Of a stretch of 64,000 nucleotides of DNA, positions 1 to 7,933 are shown piece by piece. The notes under the pieces were generated by a model. It saw nothing but the letters and a program-made list of their open reading frames with translations, was not told the DNA's origin and ran no database searches. This DNA comes from Cupriavidus basilensis OR16 (GTDB lineage Bacteria > Pseudomonadota > Gammaproteobacteria > Burkholderiales > Burkholderiaceae). The stretch spans positions 62,001 to 126,000 of the forward strand of contig NZ_AHJE01000016.1 in the NCBI RefSeq assembly GCF_000243095.1. The letters are read 5' to 3'. Position numbers and translations under genes: made by a program. Position 1 is the stretch's first letter, and the number at the start of each line of letters is the position of its first letter.

Positions 1-807
1 CAGGATTACTGGTGGCATCGCCTGCAGGCGCCAGCCGCATCATCCGCATCCGCGCGCACGGTGGAATACGACGGCCACCAACTCGCCGGGCTTGATCCCG
101 CTACCTTCGCCGTACGGGAACTGCCCGTTGGCCACGGCCTTGCCGGCGTGTTCTGCGGCGATGCCCATGGCATCCACTGGCTGGTCAGTTATAGCCAGGG
201 CGAATGCGCGCTGACCCCGCTTTCCCCGCGGCCGATCACCAGCCTGCAAGCGCTGGGGGATGGCTATCTCAGCGACGGCGCCACCGTGTTCTACGCGCCC
301 AACCACTATGAAACGCCGCAAGCCCTGCGCAAGATCGATCCCGCCGCCTTTACCGTGCTGCAGGGCCCGTGGGCCCGGGATGCCAGCCGGGCCTTCTATC
401 GCGGCACGGCAAAGAAGGGGGTGGACCCGGATGCCTTGCGCATCGCAGGTTGCTACGCGTGGGACGACACCCAGTTGTTCTGCGACGGCAAGCCGCTCAA
501 GGTGGCCGCGCCGCACGCTACGCTGCAGGTGCCCCACCCCAGCTTCCTGCTGGCCGGCGACCAGCTCTTCTTCGGGCGCCGGCCGGTATCGGCCAGGCGC
601 GTGCACCTGCCCACCCTGGAATTCCTCGACGCCGACTTCGCCCGTGACCGCGCGCACGCCTACATCGTCGGCTATGTGAACCTGGTGGCAATCGAAGGCG
701 CCGATCCGGCCAGCTTCCGCGTGCTGGAAAAGGGCCGCGCCGCCGATGCGGCGCGCGAGTATGACGCGGCCGCGCTGAAGGCAGCGAGCGCACCGGCAAG
801 CGACTAG
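1..807 (+). CDS. DKNYY-type repeat protein, 5' end outside window
   Basis: The frame is open from base 1 with no stop, so the N-terminus lies outside the window. A GTG at position 61 could be used as an internal start but nothing supports it. The protein is built from loose repeats of the pattern (D)xxxxFY-x-GxxxxxxDPxxFxxL, for example SDGATVFYAP, KIDPAAFTVL, DASRAFYRGT and GVDPDALRI. This is typical of DKNYY-family proteins, which are usually exported or lipoproteins of unknown function. The first residues, which would show a signal peptide, are missing. The family call is reasonably sure. The function is unknown. Confidence 0.7.
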   Translation, partial: QDYWWHRLQAPAASSASARTVEYDGHQLAGLDPATFAVRELPVGHGLAGVFCGDAHGIHWLVSYSQGECALTPLSPRPITSLQALGDGYLSDGATVFYAPNHYETPQALRKIDPAAFTVLQGPWARDASRAFYRGTAKKGVDPDALRIAGCYAWDDTQLFCDGKPLKVAAPHATLQVPHPSFLLAGDQLFFGRRPVSARRVHLPTLEFLDADFARDRAHAYIVGYVNLVAIEGADPASFRVLEKGRAADAAREYDAAALKAASAPASD

Positions 808-983
808 TCACCCAAAGCCGTCGGTACAATGCGTGGGACATTGGACGCATCGCAAGTTCCTGAACCCGACGCCATCATGACCCAGGCTTATTCAGAAACC
901 GTCAGCCGGATCCTTGCTTCCCATCTGCGAAGGCATGTCCAACCGGCTGCGTCCGCCTGCCCTGCCGGCCCCCGCCGCTGATC

Positions 984-1928
984 GTGCACCAGCATTTCAC
1001 CGTCGCGAACGAGGCGGTGGCACTGCAGTTGCCGGCTTGGCGCGACTATGTGGGCCGGATACTCGACGTCCCGGTTTCACGCGCGCAGGTTGCCAATGGC
1101 TTCCTGGGCGAACTCGATACCTATGTGCTCAAGGACCTGACCTACCTGGACAGCCGCACCGCTCCGGTGGGCCAGATTCGCACCACCGCGCGCATCTCCA
1201 CCGACAGCGTGCGCGACTTCGTCTTCCACGTGGCCATGGACGGGATCGCCGAAACGGTGACGGACTTTTCCCGGCAACGGAAATCGGCCCAGTTCGTGCC
1301 GGGCATCCTGGCGCTCGACATGAACCAGCCGATGCACATGAACCGCCCCACCCGCGCCCGGGTGCTAGCCTTCTTTGTGCCGCGCGCCACGGTGGAGGCG
1401 GCCATCCCCGACGCGGAATCGATTCATGGCCGCGTAGTGACCTATACCTCGCCGCTGACGCGCCTGATCCTCGATCACGTGACGGCGCTCTGCCACAGGC
1501 TGCCGGCAATGCCCGAGGCCGAGGCGGAGAGGACCATCCGCAACTGCGCACACCTGATCATCGCCGCGTTCGGCAAGCAATCGCGCCTGGCCGGCAATGC
1601 GCGCGCGGCGGCCCGCGCCGCCATGCTGGAGCGGGTGCAACGCTACGTGCAGGCCAACCTCCACCAGGACGGCCTCTCGCCCGAGAGCATCCTGCAAGCG
1701 TTCCAGTTGCCGCGCCCAACCCTGTATCGGATGTTCGAGCACGAAGGCGGCCTGGGCGCCTATATCCGCAACTGCAGGTTGCAGGCTGCGGCCGACGACC
1801 TGGTGCGCCTTGCGCACATCGGCATCGCGGAGATCGGCTATGGGCTGGGCTTCAACAGCGCATCGGACTTTACCCGCGCATTCCGACGGGCCTATGGCAT
1901 GTCGCCAACGGATTTCCGGGGGGTCTAG
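984..1928 (+). CDS. AraC-family transcriptional regulator
   Basis: The N-terminal part (about residues 1-200) is a sensor region of the type seen in AraC-like activators. The last 100 residues carry the two helix-turn-helix motifs, with PRPTLYRMFEHEGG in the first and IAEIGYGLGFNSASDFTRAF in the second, ending in the usual YGMSPTDFR signature. The GTG start given here is only the first start in this frame. An ATG at 877 opens another frame that reads MTQAYSETVSRIL and stops at 979-981. One extra C in the CCCCC run at 969-973 would join the two frames into a longer protein, so the N-terminus may be broken by a one-base deletion. It sits 28 bp upstream of siaA and may be cotranscribed with it. 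Confidence 0.75.
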   Translation: MHQHFTVANEAVALQLPAWRDYVGRILDVPVSRAQVANGFLGELDTYVLKDLTYLDSRTAPVGQIRTTARISTDSVRDFVFHVAMDGIAETVTDFSRQRKSAQFVPGILALDMNQPMHMNRPTRARVLAFFVPRATVEAAIPDAESIHGRVVTYTSPLTRLILDHVTALCHRLPAMPEAEAERTIRNCAHLIIAAFGKQSRLAGNARAAARAAMLERVQRYVQANLHQDGLSPESILQAFQLPRPTLYRMFEHEGGLGAYIRNCRLQAAADDLVRLAHIGIAEIGYGLGFNSASDFTRAFRRAYGMSPTDFRGV

Positions 1929-1956
1929 CGCTGGCAATGGCGCGGCCGGCCACGGG

Positions 1957-3135
1957 ATGCCACACGATGACGTCACCACGCCATCGGTCACCACGGAACA
2001 GAACAACCAGGAAGTCCTGGATGTGTTCGGCAAGCACCGCGATCTTGCCAGCTTGCCGGTGACCGAGAACGACATGCCGATCGGCCTGATCAATCGTGCG
2101 ATCTTCATGTCGCAGATGAGCAAGCCCTATCATCGCGAGTTGTACAACCGCAAGAGCTGCATCGCCTTCATGGACAAGGAGCCACTGGTGGTCGATGCCG
2201 CGATGAGCATCGAGGCCCTGACCTTCAAGGCGGTGGAATACGGCGAGAAAGCACTTGCCGACGGCTTCATCATCGCGCGCGACGGCCGCTTCCTTGGCAT
2301 CGGGCATGGCTTGCAGCTGATGCGCGTGGTCGCGGACATGCAGGCCGAGAAGAACCGCCAGATCATGCACAGCATCGACTACGCCAGCACCATCCAGCGC
2401 TCGATGCTGCGCCCCTCGCGCGAGGCGCTGGCCAGGACGCTCGACGACGCGGGCCTGGTCTGGGAGCCGCGCGATGTGGTTGGCGGGGATTTCTATCACT
2501 TTGCCGCGTTCGAGGACGGCTGGTTTGCCGCGCTGGCCGATTGCACGGGCCACGGCGTACCGGGTGCGTTCCTGACCCTGATCTCCTCGTCCATCCTGAC
2601 CCAGGCCATCGAGCAGCGCGGCCCGCGCGACCCCGGCGCGCTCTTGATGGCGGTAAACCGCGGCATCAAGCAGATGCTCGGGCAGCTCGATGGCAATGAT
2701 GAAACACCCGGCTCGAATGACGGCATGGATGCGGCGTTCTTCTGGTTCGACAACGCAAGCCGCCGGCTCGCATTCGCCGGCGCCAAGAGCGCCTTGTTCG
2801 TGCTCCAGCCCGGCGACGAGGAAGGCGAGATCGTGGACGGCGAGCGCATGGGGGTTGGCTATGTGGACACCGACCTGGACTTCACCTGGCAGAACCGCTT
2901 TGTCCAGACCCAGCCCGGCAGCGTGGTGTTTGTGACCACCGATGGCCTGATCGACCAGATCGGTGGCCCCAAGGAAATCGCCTTTGGCAAGCGCCGTATC
3001 CGCGAAACGATCCGCGGCAGCCGGCATGCCTCGGCGGCACGGATCAACGAGGCGGTGCTGGACCAGTATCGTGCGTGGCAAGGCCATCACCGCCGCCGCG
3101 ACGACCTCACCTTTTTCTGCTTTCGCGTTCAATAG
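1957..3135 (+). CDS. siaA: SiaA-like PP2C/SpoIIE-type serine phosphatase
   Basis: A 392-residue protein. The C-terminal half is a SpoIIE-type PP2C domain with metal-binding motifs VGGDFYHF (Asp about 178), ADCTGHGVPGAF, FVTTDGLID and RRDDLTFF. In the known Pseudomonas SiaABCD pathway SiaA dephosphorylates SiaC, allowing it to activate the diguanylate cyclase SiaD. Unlike Pseudomonas SiaA, no membrane segment is visible. Residues 1-140 instead resemble the degenerate CBS-like module found in some GGDEF/EAL proteins (LPVTENDMPIGLINR, CIAFMDKEPLVVD), so input is probably cytosolic. The ATG at 1957 follows the araC stop by 28 bp. The open frame continues upstream but there it overlaps araC. It is followed directly by siaB, siaC and siaD. 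Confidence 0.87.
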   Translation: MPHDDVTTPSVTTEQNNQEVLDVFGKHRDLASLPVTENDMPIGLINRAIFMSQMSKPYHRELYNRKSCIAFMDKEPLVVDAAMSIEALTFKAVEYGEKALADGFIIARDGRFLGIGHGLQLMRVVADMQAEKNRQIMHSIDYASTIQRSMLRPSREALARTLDDAGLVWEPRDVVGGDFYHFAAFEDGWFAALADCTGHGVPGAFLTLISSSILTQAIEQRGPRDPGALLMAVNRGIKQMLGQLDGNDETPGSNDGMDAAFFWFDNASRRLAFAGAKSALFVLQPGDEEGEIVDGERMGVGYVDTDLDFTWQNRFVQTQPGSVVFVTTDGLIDQIGGPKEIAFGKRRIRETIRGSRHASAARINEAVLDQYRAWQGHHRRRDDLTFFCFRVQ

Positions 3136-3163
3136 TCCTGCAATGCCCTGCTATAGCACCGAG

Positions 3164-3733
3164 ATGAACGGCAATTCGATTGACCATGAATATGGGCCAT
3201 TCTTCAAGATGGCCCGGGAACGCAACGTGATCTTCTACTACGTCGGCTACTTCTCCCAGAACATCATCGCGGCGATGTCCGATGCAGTCCGGCTGCAACT
3301 GACGGTGAGCGGCGTCGATGGCTCGACCCGGCGCAAGCTGTTCTCCTCGTTCGTGGAGATGGCGCAGAACATCGTGCACTACTCGTCCGACGCACTCACG
3401 CCGCCCACCCAGGACAGCAACCAGCTGCGCCACGGCTCGGTGTGCATCTGCATGGTGGAAGACCGCTACCGGCTGATGTGCTCCAACCCGGTGGCGAACA
3501 CCCGCGTGGGGCAACTGCGCGCCGCGCTGGAGCCGTTGCGCACCATGACGCTGGACCAGATCAAGCAGGCCTACAAGGAAACGATGCGCGCTGAAGCCCC
3601 GGAGGGCAGCAAGGGCGCCGGCCTGGGATTTCTGACGGTGGCCCGCGACGCCAGCGCGCCGCTGGAATACAGCTTCCAGCCCATCGACGCAGACCCGGTA
3701 TCGACGATGTTCTTCCTTACCGCCACCATCTGA
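3164..3733 (+). CDS. siaB: SiaB-family protein kinase (DUF6272)
   Basis: A protein of about 189 residues whose core resembles the GHKL/anti-sigma kinase fold of SiaB. SiaB phosphorylates SiaC and so opposes SiaA. Visible features are the EMAQNIVHYSSDA segment (the N-box region of this ATPase fold) and the glycine-rich GSKGAGLGFLTVARD segment. It lies 28 bp after siaA and 30 bp before siaC, which argues for one operon. An alternative in-frame ATG at 3143 would add seven residues (MPCYSTE). Neither start has a strong Shine-Dalgarno sequence, and 3164 is chosen because homology-like sequence begins near it. Confidence 0.83.
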   Translation: MNGNSIDHEYGPFFKMARERNVIFYYVGYFSQNIIAAMSDAVRLQLTVSGVDGSTRRKLFSSFVEMAQNIVHYSSDALTPPTQDSNQLRHGSVCICMVEDRYRLMCSNPVANTRVGQLRAALEPLRTMTLDQIKQAYKETMRAEAPEGSKGAGLGFLTVARDASAPLEYSFQPIDADPVSTMFFLTATI

Positions 3734-3763
3734 ACGACCTGAACGGGATCGAAAGGGAACCTG

Positions 3764-4153
3764 ATGGAAAACCTGTTCATTGCCGCCACACCGAGCTCGC
3801 CCGAGGTGAGCTTTGACTTCAAGCAGCACACGCTCTCGCTCAAGGGCGAGTCCTACCCGGAGAACGCCGCGTTGTTCTACGGCGACGTGATCCTGCGCCT
3901 GCGCAAATACCTGGCGGCCTGCGAGGGCACCGAAGTCACGGTGCACGTGGCGCTGACGTACTTCAACAGCTCCAGCACCAAGGTGCTGTTCAGCATGTTC
4001 GATGCCATGAACGATGCGGCCGACAAGGGCAACCGGGTCATCGTGCATTGGTACCACGACGTGGACGACGACACGATCCTGGAATTCGGCCAGGACCTGC
4101 ACGCCGACTTCCCCGCCATCGATTTCCTCGACCACGCCACCACGGCGAGCTGA
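3764..4153 (+). CDS. siaC: SiaC, regulatory phosphoprotein (DUF1987)
   Basis: A 129-residue protein of the DUF1987/SiaC family. In Pseudomonas unphosphorylated SiaC binds and activates the diguanylate cyclase SiaD, while SiaB phosphorylates and SiaA dephosphorylates a threonine. The matching segment here is TYFNSSSTK, with Thr72 as the likely phosphosite (Thr68 in the Pseudomonas protein, by established knowledge). The start has a clear ribosome site, AAAGGGAAC, seven bases upstream. The length is normal for the family. The gene lies seven bases before siaD, which fits tight stoichiometric co-expression of activator and enzyme. Confidence 0.9.
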   Translation: MENLFIAATPSSPEVSFDFKQHTLSLKGESYPENAALFYGDVILRLRKYLAACEGTEVTVHVALTYFNSSSTKVLFSMFDAMNDAADKGNRVIVHWYHDVDDDTILEFGQDLHADFPAIDFLDHATTAS

Positions 4154-4160
4154 CCCGCGC

Positions 4161-4913
4161 ATGTCAGAGCCAGATCTCTTCGAGTCGGAGAACAGCGTCC
4201 TGGCAGGCGCCAGGGCGGTATTCGACGACCCCCAGGCCGGAGCCCAGGCATACCGTGACACGCTCGGCGAGCTGATCGGCTATTACGAGCGGCGCTATTA
4301 CGAGCGGCTGATGCGCGAAACCCGGCGCCTGATACGGCGCAGCGACCGCGAAGAGCTGGAAATGAACCGGCTCAACCATCGCCTGCAGGACCTGGCCCGC
4401 GAGCTGGAATTCCGCGCAACGCGCGACACCCTCACCGGCGCGCTGAACCGCGGCGCCATCATCGAGCGGGCCGGCGCGCTGCTGGCCGAGGGCAGCCTGT
4501 CGTTGATCGTGCTCGACATCGATCACTTCAAGCGGGTTAACGATGCACTGGGCCACCCTGTGGGCGATACGGTGATTCGTGGCGTTGTCCATTGCCTGGA
4601 GAAGTCGGTGCAGGACGCGGGGGTGATTGGCCGAGTCGGGGGCGAGGAGTTTGCCGCGCTGCTGCCGGCACGCTCCCTGGACGCCGCTGTCGAGCTGGCG
4701 GAAGGCATGCGGCTGGATATCGAACAGCATGTGTTTCCGGTCAAGGCCGGGCTGCAGGTGACGGCTAGCTTCGGCGTGAGCTGGAGTCCTCCCGGGACGA
4801 CCTTCGAGCAGGCCTATGCGCGCGCGGACGAGGCCTTGTACCAGGCCAAGCGCAGTGGGCGGAACCGGGTTGTCAGTTTGCTCGAGGGGAAGCTGGTGGT
4901 GCCGTTGCATTGA
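4161..4913 (+). CDS. siaD: SiaD-type diguanylate cyclase (GGDEF)
   Basis: A 250-residue protein. Residues 1-90 are helical and charged, with a likely coiled coil around residues 35-85, the region through which SiaC acts in the known system. Residues 90-245 form a GGDEF domain starting at ATRDTLTGALNRGA, with the active-site motif GGEEF preceded by RV. It should make cyclic di-GMP from two GTP. The usual inhibitory RxxD motif just before the active site is not present at its expected spacing (the sequence reads VQDAGVIGRVGGEEF), so product inhibition may be absent. No membrane segment is seen. It is the last gene of the sia operon. Confidence 0.88.
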   Translation: MSEPDLFESENSVLAGARAVFDDPQAGAQAYRDTLGELIGYYERRYYERLMRETRRLIRRSDREELEMNRLNHRLQDLARELEFRATRDTLTGALNRGAIIERAGALLAEGSLSLIVLDIDHFKRVNDALGHPVGDTVIRGVVHCLEKSVQDAGVIGRVGGEEFAALLPARSLDAAVELAEGMRLDIEQHVFPVKAGLQVTASFGVSWSPPGTTFEQAYARADEALYQAKRSGRNRVVSLLEGKLVVPLH

Positions 4914-4986
4914 GCGCGGCACCCGTCAATTTCACGCCAACCGGCACGCCGCAGCCCCTGCGGCCCGGTCCGCTCGCCGCGTTGCG

Positions 4987-5937
4987 CTATGCCGCCAGCG
5001 GAAAACTAGTATCGAACGTGGTCCGCACATCCAGCCGCTGCTTGAGCAGCCCAGCCTTCAGGTAGAAATCCGCGGTGCGCTGCTGCTCGGCAACCAGCGC
5101 CGCATCGATGTTGCGCCACTGCGTATGGCGCCGCTCGAACTGCAGCCGCGCGGCTTCCGGCGCAATGCCGATGATGCGCGCCAGCGCCGCTGAGAAGCCG
5201 TCCACATGCTGGTACGACCACACCTGCGCGCGCACCACGCGCTGCAGGAAGTCGCGCAGCACCTCGCGCTTGGCGGCCAGCGCGCTATCCGTCGCCGCAA
5301 GATAGCTCAGGCCCGACCACAGCCCGCGCCCGCTGACCAGCACGCGTGCATGCCCGCTGGTCTCGGCCAGCGCGGTGTACGGCTCCCACGTGGCCCACGC
5401 ATCGATCGAGCCGTTGACCAGCGCCAGCTTGGCGTCCGCGGGCGGCAGGAAGCGCAGGCTGGCGTCCTCGGGCTTCAAGCCGGCCGATTCGAGCGCCTTC
5501 AGGGCGACGAAATGGCCAATGGAGCCACGGTTGGTGCCGATGTTCTTGCCGCGCAGGTCCGCCGCCGTCTTGAGGGGCGAATTGGCGCGTACCAGCACGG
5601 CGGTGCCGAACGGGTCCGAGCGGTTGGCGCCGATGATCTTGATCGGCGTGCCGGCGGCCAGTGCGAAGATGGCCGGCGCGTCGCCGATCGGGCCGGAATC
5701 CACCGCGCCGGCGTTCAGCGCCTCGGCCAGCGGCGCGGCGGCGGGAAACTCCGTCCACTGGATGTCGTAGGCCAGGCCCTTGAGCTCGCCGGCGCTTTCC
5801 AGCAGGGCGCGCAGCCCCCCCTTCTGGTCGCCGGCCTTGAGTACCGGGCGGCCCTGGGCCGACACGGAAAACGGCAAGGCGCCGCTGGCCGCCGCCAATG
5901 CGCCGTAGCGCAGGAATTGTCTTCGGGATGCCGTCAT
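4987..5937 (-). CDS. Aliphatic sulfonate ABC transporter substrate-binding protein (SsuA-like)
   Basis: A 316-residue periplasmic binding protein of the SsuA/NMT1 family. The N-terminus carries a twin-arginine-like export signal, SRRQFLRYGALAAASGALPF, ending at SVSAQ. Family features include VLKAGDQKGGLRALLES, GAVDSGPIGDAPAIFALAAG, the NRSDPFGTAVLVRANSPLKT segment and DAWATWEPY. It should capture an alkanesulfonate or similar sulfur compound for import. The start at 5937 has a good GAGGGG site. An upstream in-frame ATG at 5952 would add MARGN. It lies 20 bp downstream of a flavin monooxygenase of the SsuD type. No SsuB or SsuC gene is next to it. Confidence 0.85.
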   Translation of the reverse strand: MTASRRQFLRYGALAAASGALPFSVSAQGRPVLKAGDQKGGLRALLESAGELKGLAYDIQWTEFPAAAPLAEALNAGAVDSGPIGDAPAIFALAAGTPIKIIGANRSDPFGTAVLVRANSPLKTAADLRGKNIGTNRGSIGHFVALKALESAGLKPEDASLRFLPPADAKLALVNGSIDAWATWEPYTALAETSGHARVLVSGRGLWSGLSYLAATDSALAAKREVLRDFLQRVVRAQVWSYQHVDGFSAALARIIGIAPEAARLQFERRHTQWRNIDAALVAEQQRTADFYLKAGLLKQRLDVRTTFDTSFPLAA

Positions 5938-5957
5938 GTTGCCCCTCGCCATCCCCT

Positions 5958-7067
5958 TCAGGCTGCCTTGCGGCCAGCACTGGAACCAGCACCGGCCGCG
6001 GCCTCGCGCTGCGCCACCAGCTCGCGCAAGCGGGGAATCAGCTCGCGGCCATAGTCCACGGCGTCTTCCAGCGGATTGAAGCCGCGGATCAGGAAGGTAG
6101 TCACGCCAAGGTCGTAATAATCCAGCAGCGCGTCGGCGACTTGCTCCGGCGTGCCGACCAGCGCGGTGGAATTGGAGCGCGCGCCAGTGAGCCCGGCGAT
6201 CTCCGTCCACAGGCGCTTGTCCACGCGCGGCCCCTTGTCGGCTGCGGCCAGCAAGCGGCGCGCGCCCTCGCTTTGCTGCGGGCCGCCCTGCCCCAGGCCA
6301 GCCGCGTCGCGCAGCCGCCGGGTTTCCTCCAGGATGGCGTGGGCGCGCGCCCATGCCAGCGCCTCCGTCTCGGCCAGGATGGGCCGGAACGACACGGAGA
6401 AGCGCACCTGCCGGCCATGCCTGGCGGCCTCGGCGCGCACGCGCGCGGTGATGTCGCGCACCTGGTCGAGCGACTCGCCCCACAAGGCGTACACATCGGC
6501 ATGGCGGCCGGCAACTTCCAGCGCCGCGTCCGATGCCCCGCCGAAGAAGATCGGCACGTGCGGCTGCTGCGCCGGCTTTACCTCGGAGTAGCCTTGCGTA
6601 AAGCGATAGTACTTGCCCTCATGGTCGAACGGCTTGTCCTCGGTCCAGATGCGGCGCAGGATGCCGAGGTACTCGTCGGTGCGCGCATAACGCGCATCAT
6701 GGCCAAGGAAATCGCCGTCGCGCTGCTGCTCGGCATCGGAGCCGCCGGAGATGAAGTGCACACCAAGCCGGCCGCCGCTGAACTGGTCGAGCGAGGCGAT
6801 CTGCCGGGCCGCCAGCGTGGGCGCGGTAAAGCCCGGCCGGTGCGCCAGCATGAAATGCACGCGCCCGGTCACGGCTGCGGCATAGGCAATGGTGAGCGTG
6901 GCGGACGGGCCGGTGGAGTGATGCGGCACCAGCACGCGGTCAAAGCCCGCGCTCTCGTGCGCCTGGGCAAAGGCCCGCACATAGTCGCGATCCACGACCG
7001 GTCCGCTGGCCGGATGGATCTCCGACTGCTTCTGGCTCTGGATCATGCCAATGATTTCCACGCTCAT
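5958..7067 (-). CDS. LLM-class flavin-dependent monooxygenase (SsuD-like)
   Basis: A 369-residue luciferase-like monooxygenase of the alkanesulfonate monooxygenase/DszA-like group. Seen motifs are FDRVLVPHHSTGPSATL, FMLAHRPGFTAPTLAARQIA, the phosphate-binding GGRLGVHFISGGSDAEQ and KYYRFTQGYSEVKP. The family uses FMNH2 from a partner reductase and oxygen to split C-S bonds or oxidise similar substrates. The start is fixed by CAGGAGCCTACG before the ATG. It is the first gene of a two-gene unit with the sulfonate receptor, so it probably releases sulfite from an imported sulfonate. The exact substrate cannot be read from sequence. Confidence 0.85.
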   Translation of the reverse strand: MSVEIIGMIQSQKQSEIHPASGPVVDRDYVRAFAQAHESAGFDRVLVPHHSTGPSATLTIAYAAAVTGRVHFMLAHRPGFTAPTLAARQIASLDQFSGGRLGVHFISGGSDAEQQRDGDFLGHDARYARTDEYLGILRRIWTEDKPFDHEGKYYRFTQGYSEVKPAQQPHVPIFFGGASDAALEVAGRHADVYALWGESLDQVRDITARVRAEAARHGRQVRFSVSFRPILAETEALAWARAHAILEETRRLRDAAGLGQGGPQQSEGARRLLAAADKGPRVDKRLWTEIAGLTGARSNSTALVGTPEQVADALLDYYDLGVTTFLIRGFNPLEDAVDYGRELIPRLRELVAQREAAAGAGSSAGRKAA

Positions 7068-7240
7068 CGTAGGCTCCTGTTCCTGGTTTTGCGATGATCT
7101 GAAGCGGCTGCGCGGGAGATGCGCGCCGTATCGCCAAGACAGGAACATACGCCGTGAATGGGCGATGCTTAAGGAATAAGAACGAGGGACGATATGCGGA
7201 TTTGCACGGTGGCCCGCCGCACGCTTGCACAGTTGGATCG

Positions 7241-7271
7241 AACCGGCGCCAGCTTGCCGATAGCGCCGGTT
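7241..7271 (-). terminator. Possible hairpin after the small secreted protein gene
   Basis: AACCGGCGC (7241-7249) pairs with GCGCCGGTT (7263-7271) across a 13-base loop. It lies 37 bp beyond the stop of the minus-strand gene at 7308-7697. There is no T-run, so this is a weak terminator call. The rest of the 7068-7307 gap holds no visible gene. Confidence 0.35.
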
Positions 7272-7307
7272 CGTGCGGCCGAAGGCTAGGTTTGCCAGGC
7301 TGTGCGA

Positions 7308-7697
7308 TCAGCTGGCGGCAGCGCTTTTCAAGAAGTTCGACACACCTTGTGCCGCGTCCTTGCACCACTGCCTGGCACCAAGCTTGCTGCTTTCAATCCC
7401 TTCTTCCTTGCCGTCAGGCATCAGCACGTTACCGCGCAGCCCCGAGGTCTCGCTGGCCTCGCCAGCGCTTGTGTCCACGCCCGGGATCTCCGCGATCAAG
7501 CCCACCATCTTCCTGGCATTCTTGACGCTGTCCGCTTTCAGGAAGCCCTTTCCGACACAGTAGCTGGTGAGGCCAACGACGTTGCGGGACATGTCATACA
7601 TGCCCTTGAGCGCGGCCGGATCTGCTTGCGCATGAGCCGGAGCGGCAAGCACGATCGTGCTTGCCGCCATCAGGATTGCTGACATCTTCTTGTTCAT
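7308..7697 (-). CDS. Small secreted protein of unknown function
   Basis: About 129 residues with a clear Sec signal peptide, MNKKMSAILMAASTIVLAAP then AHAQ, giving a mature protein of about 105 residues. The mature part begins ADPAALKGMYDMSRNVVGLT and contains two cysteines (in SYCVGKG and RQWCKDA) that could form a disulfide in the periplasm. I recall similar small exported proteins in Ralstonia and Burkholderia, sometimes labelled pore-forming ESAT-6-like, but I cannot confirm this. An upstream in-frame ATG at 7715 would add MDEQSN and weaken the signal peptide, so 7697 is preferred. It is divergent from the secreted paralog at 7934. Confidence 0.7.
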   Translation of the reverse strand: MNKKMSAILMAASTIVLAAPAHAQADPAALKGMYDMSRNVVGLTSYCVGKGFLKADSVKNARKMVGLIAEIPGVDTSAGEASETSGLRGNVLMPDGKEEGIESSKLGARQWCKDAAQGVSNFLKSAAAS

Positions 7698-7820
7698 ATT
7701 GCTCTGTTCATCCATTTGAATTCAGGGTTCTTTAACCCAGGCCTACTGGGCGGACCATCGCGTGAAACGCGTCGGGATGACCCCGTCGTCAGCGATGCCC
7801 GGCTTCAACTACCCGGCGCG

Positions 7821-7843
7821 GCCAAGTATACTGGCAGTCACAT
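7821..7843 (+). promoter_or_regulatory. Duplicated upstream element, copy 1
   Basis: GCCAAGTATACTGGCAGTCA followed by CAT lies 91 bases before the ATG at 7934. A near copy at 8918-8940 lies exactly 91 bases before the paralog ATG at 9031. Such conservation of sequence and spacing after duplication suggests a promoter core; TATACT resembles a -10 box. Confidence 0.4.
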
Positions 7844-7933
7844 CGAGCTCCATAGCTTCCTGTCAAAAACAGACTCTCCGTAGCCCATTCTCTTGTTTGC
7901 CGGACTGACATCCCTACCTTTTTCCCACTCTGC

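Noticed and set aside
914..2062. Long plus-strand open frame overlapping the AraC gene
   Set aside because: Its translation is rich in Arg/Pro/Gly with no domain, while the other frame gives a clear AraC HTH. It is a shadow of GC-rich coding DNA.
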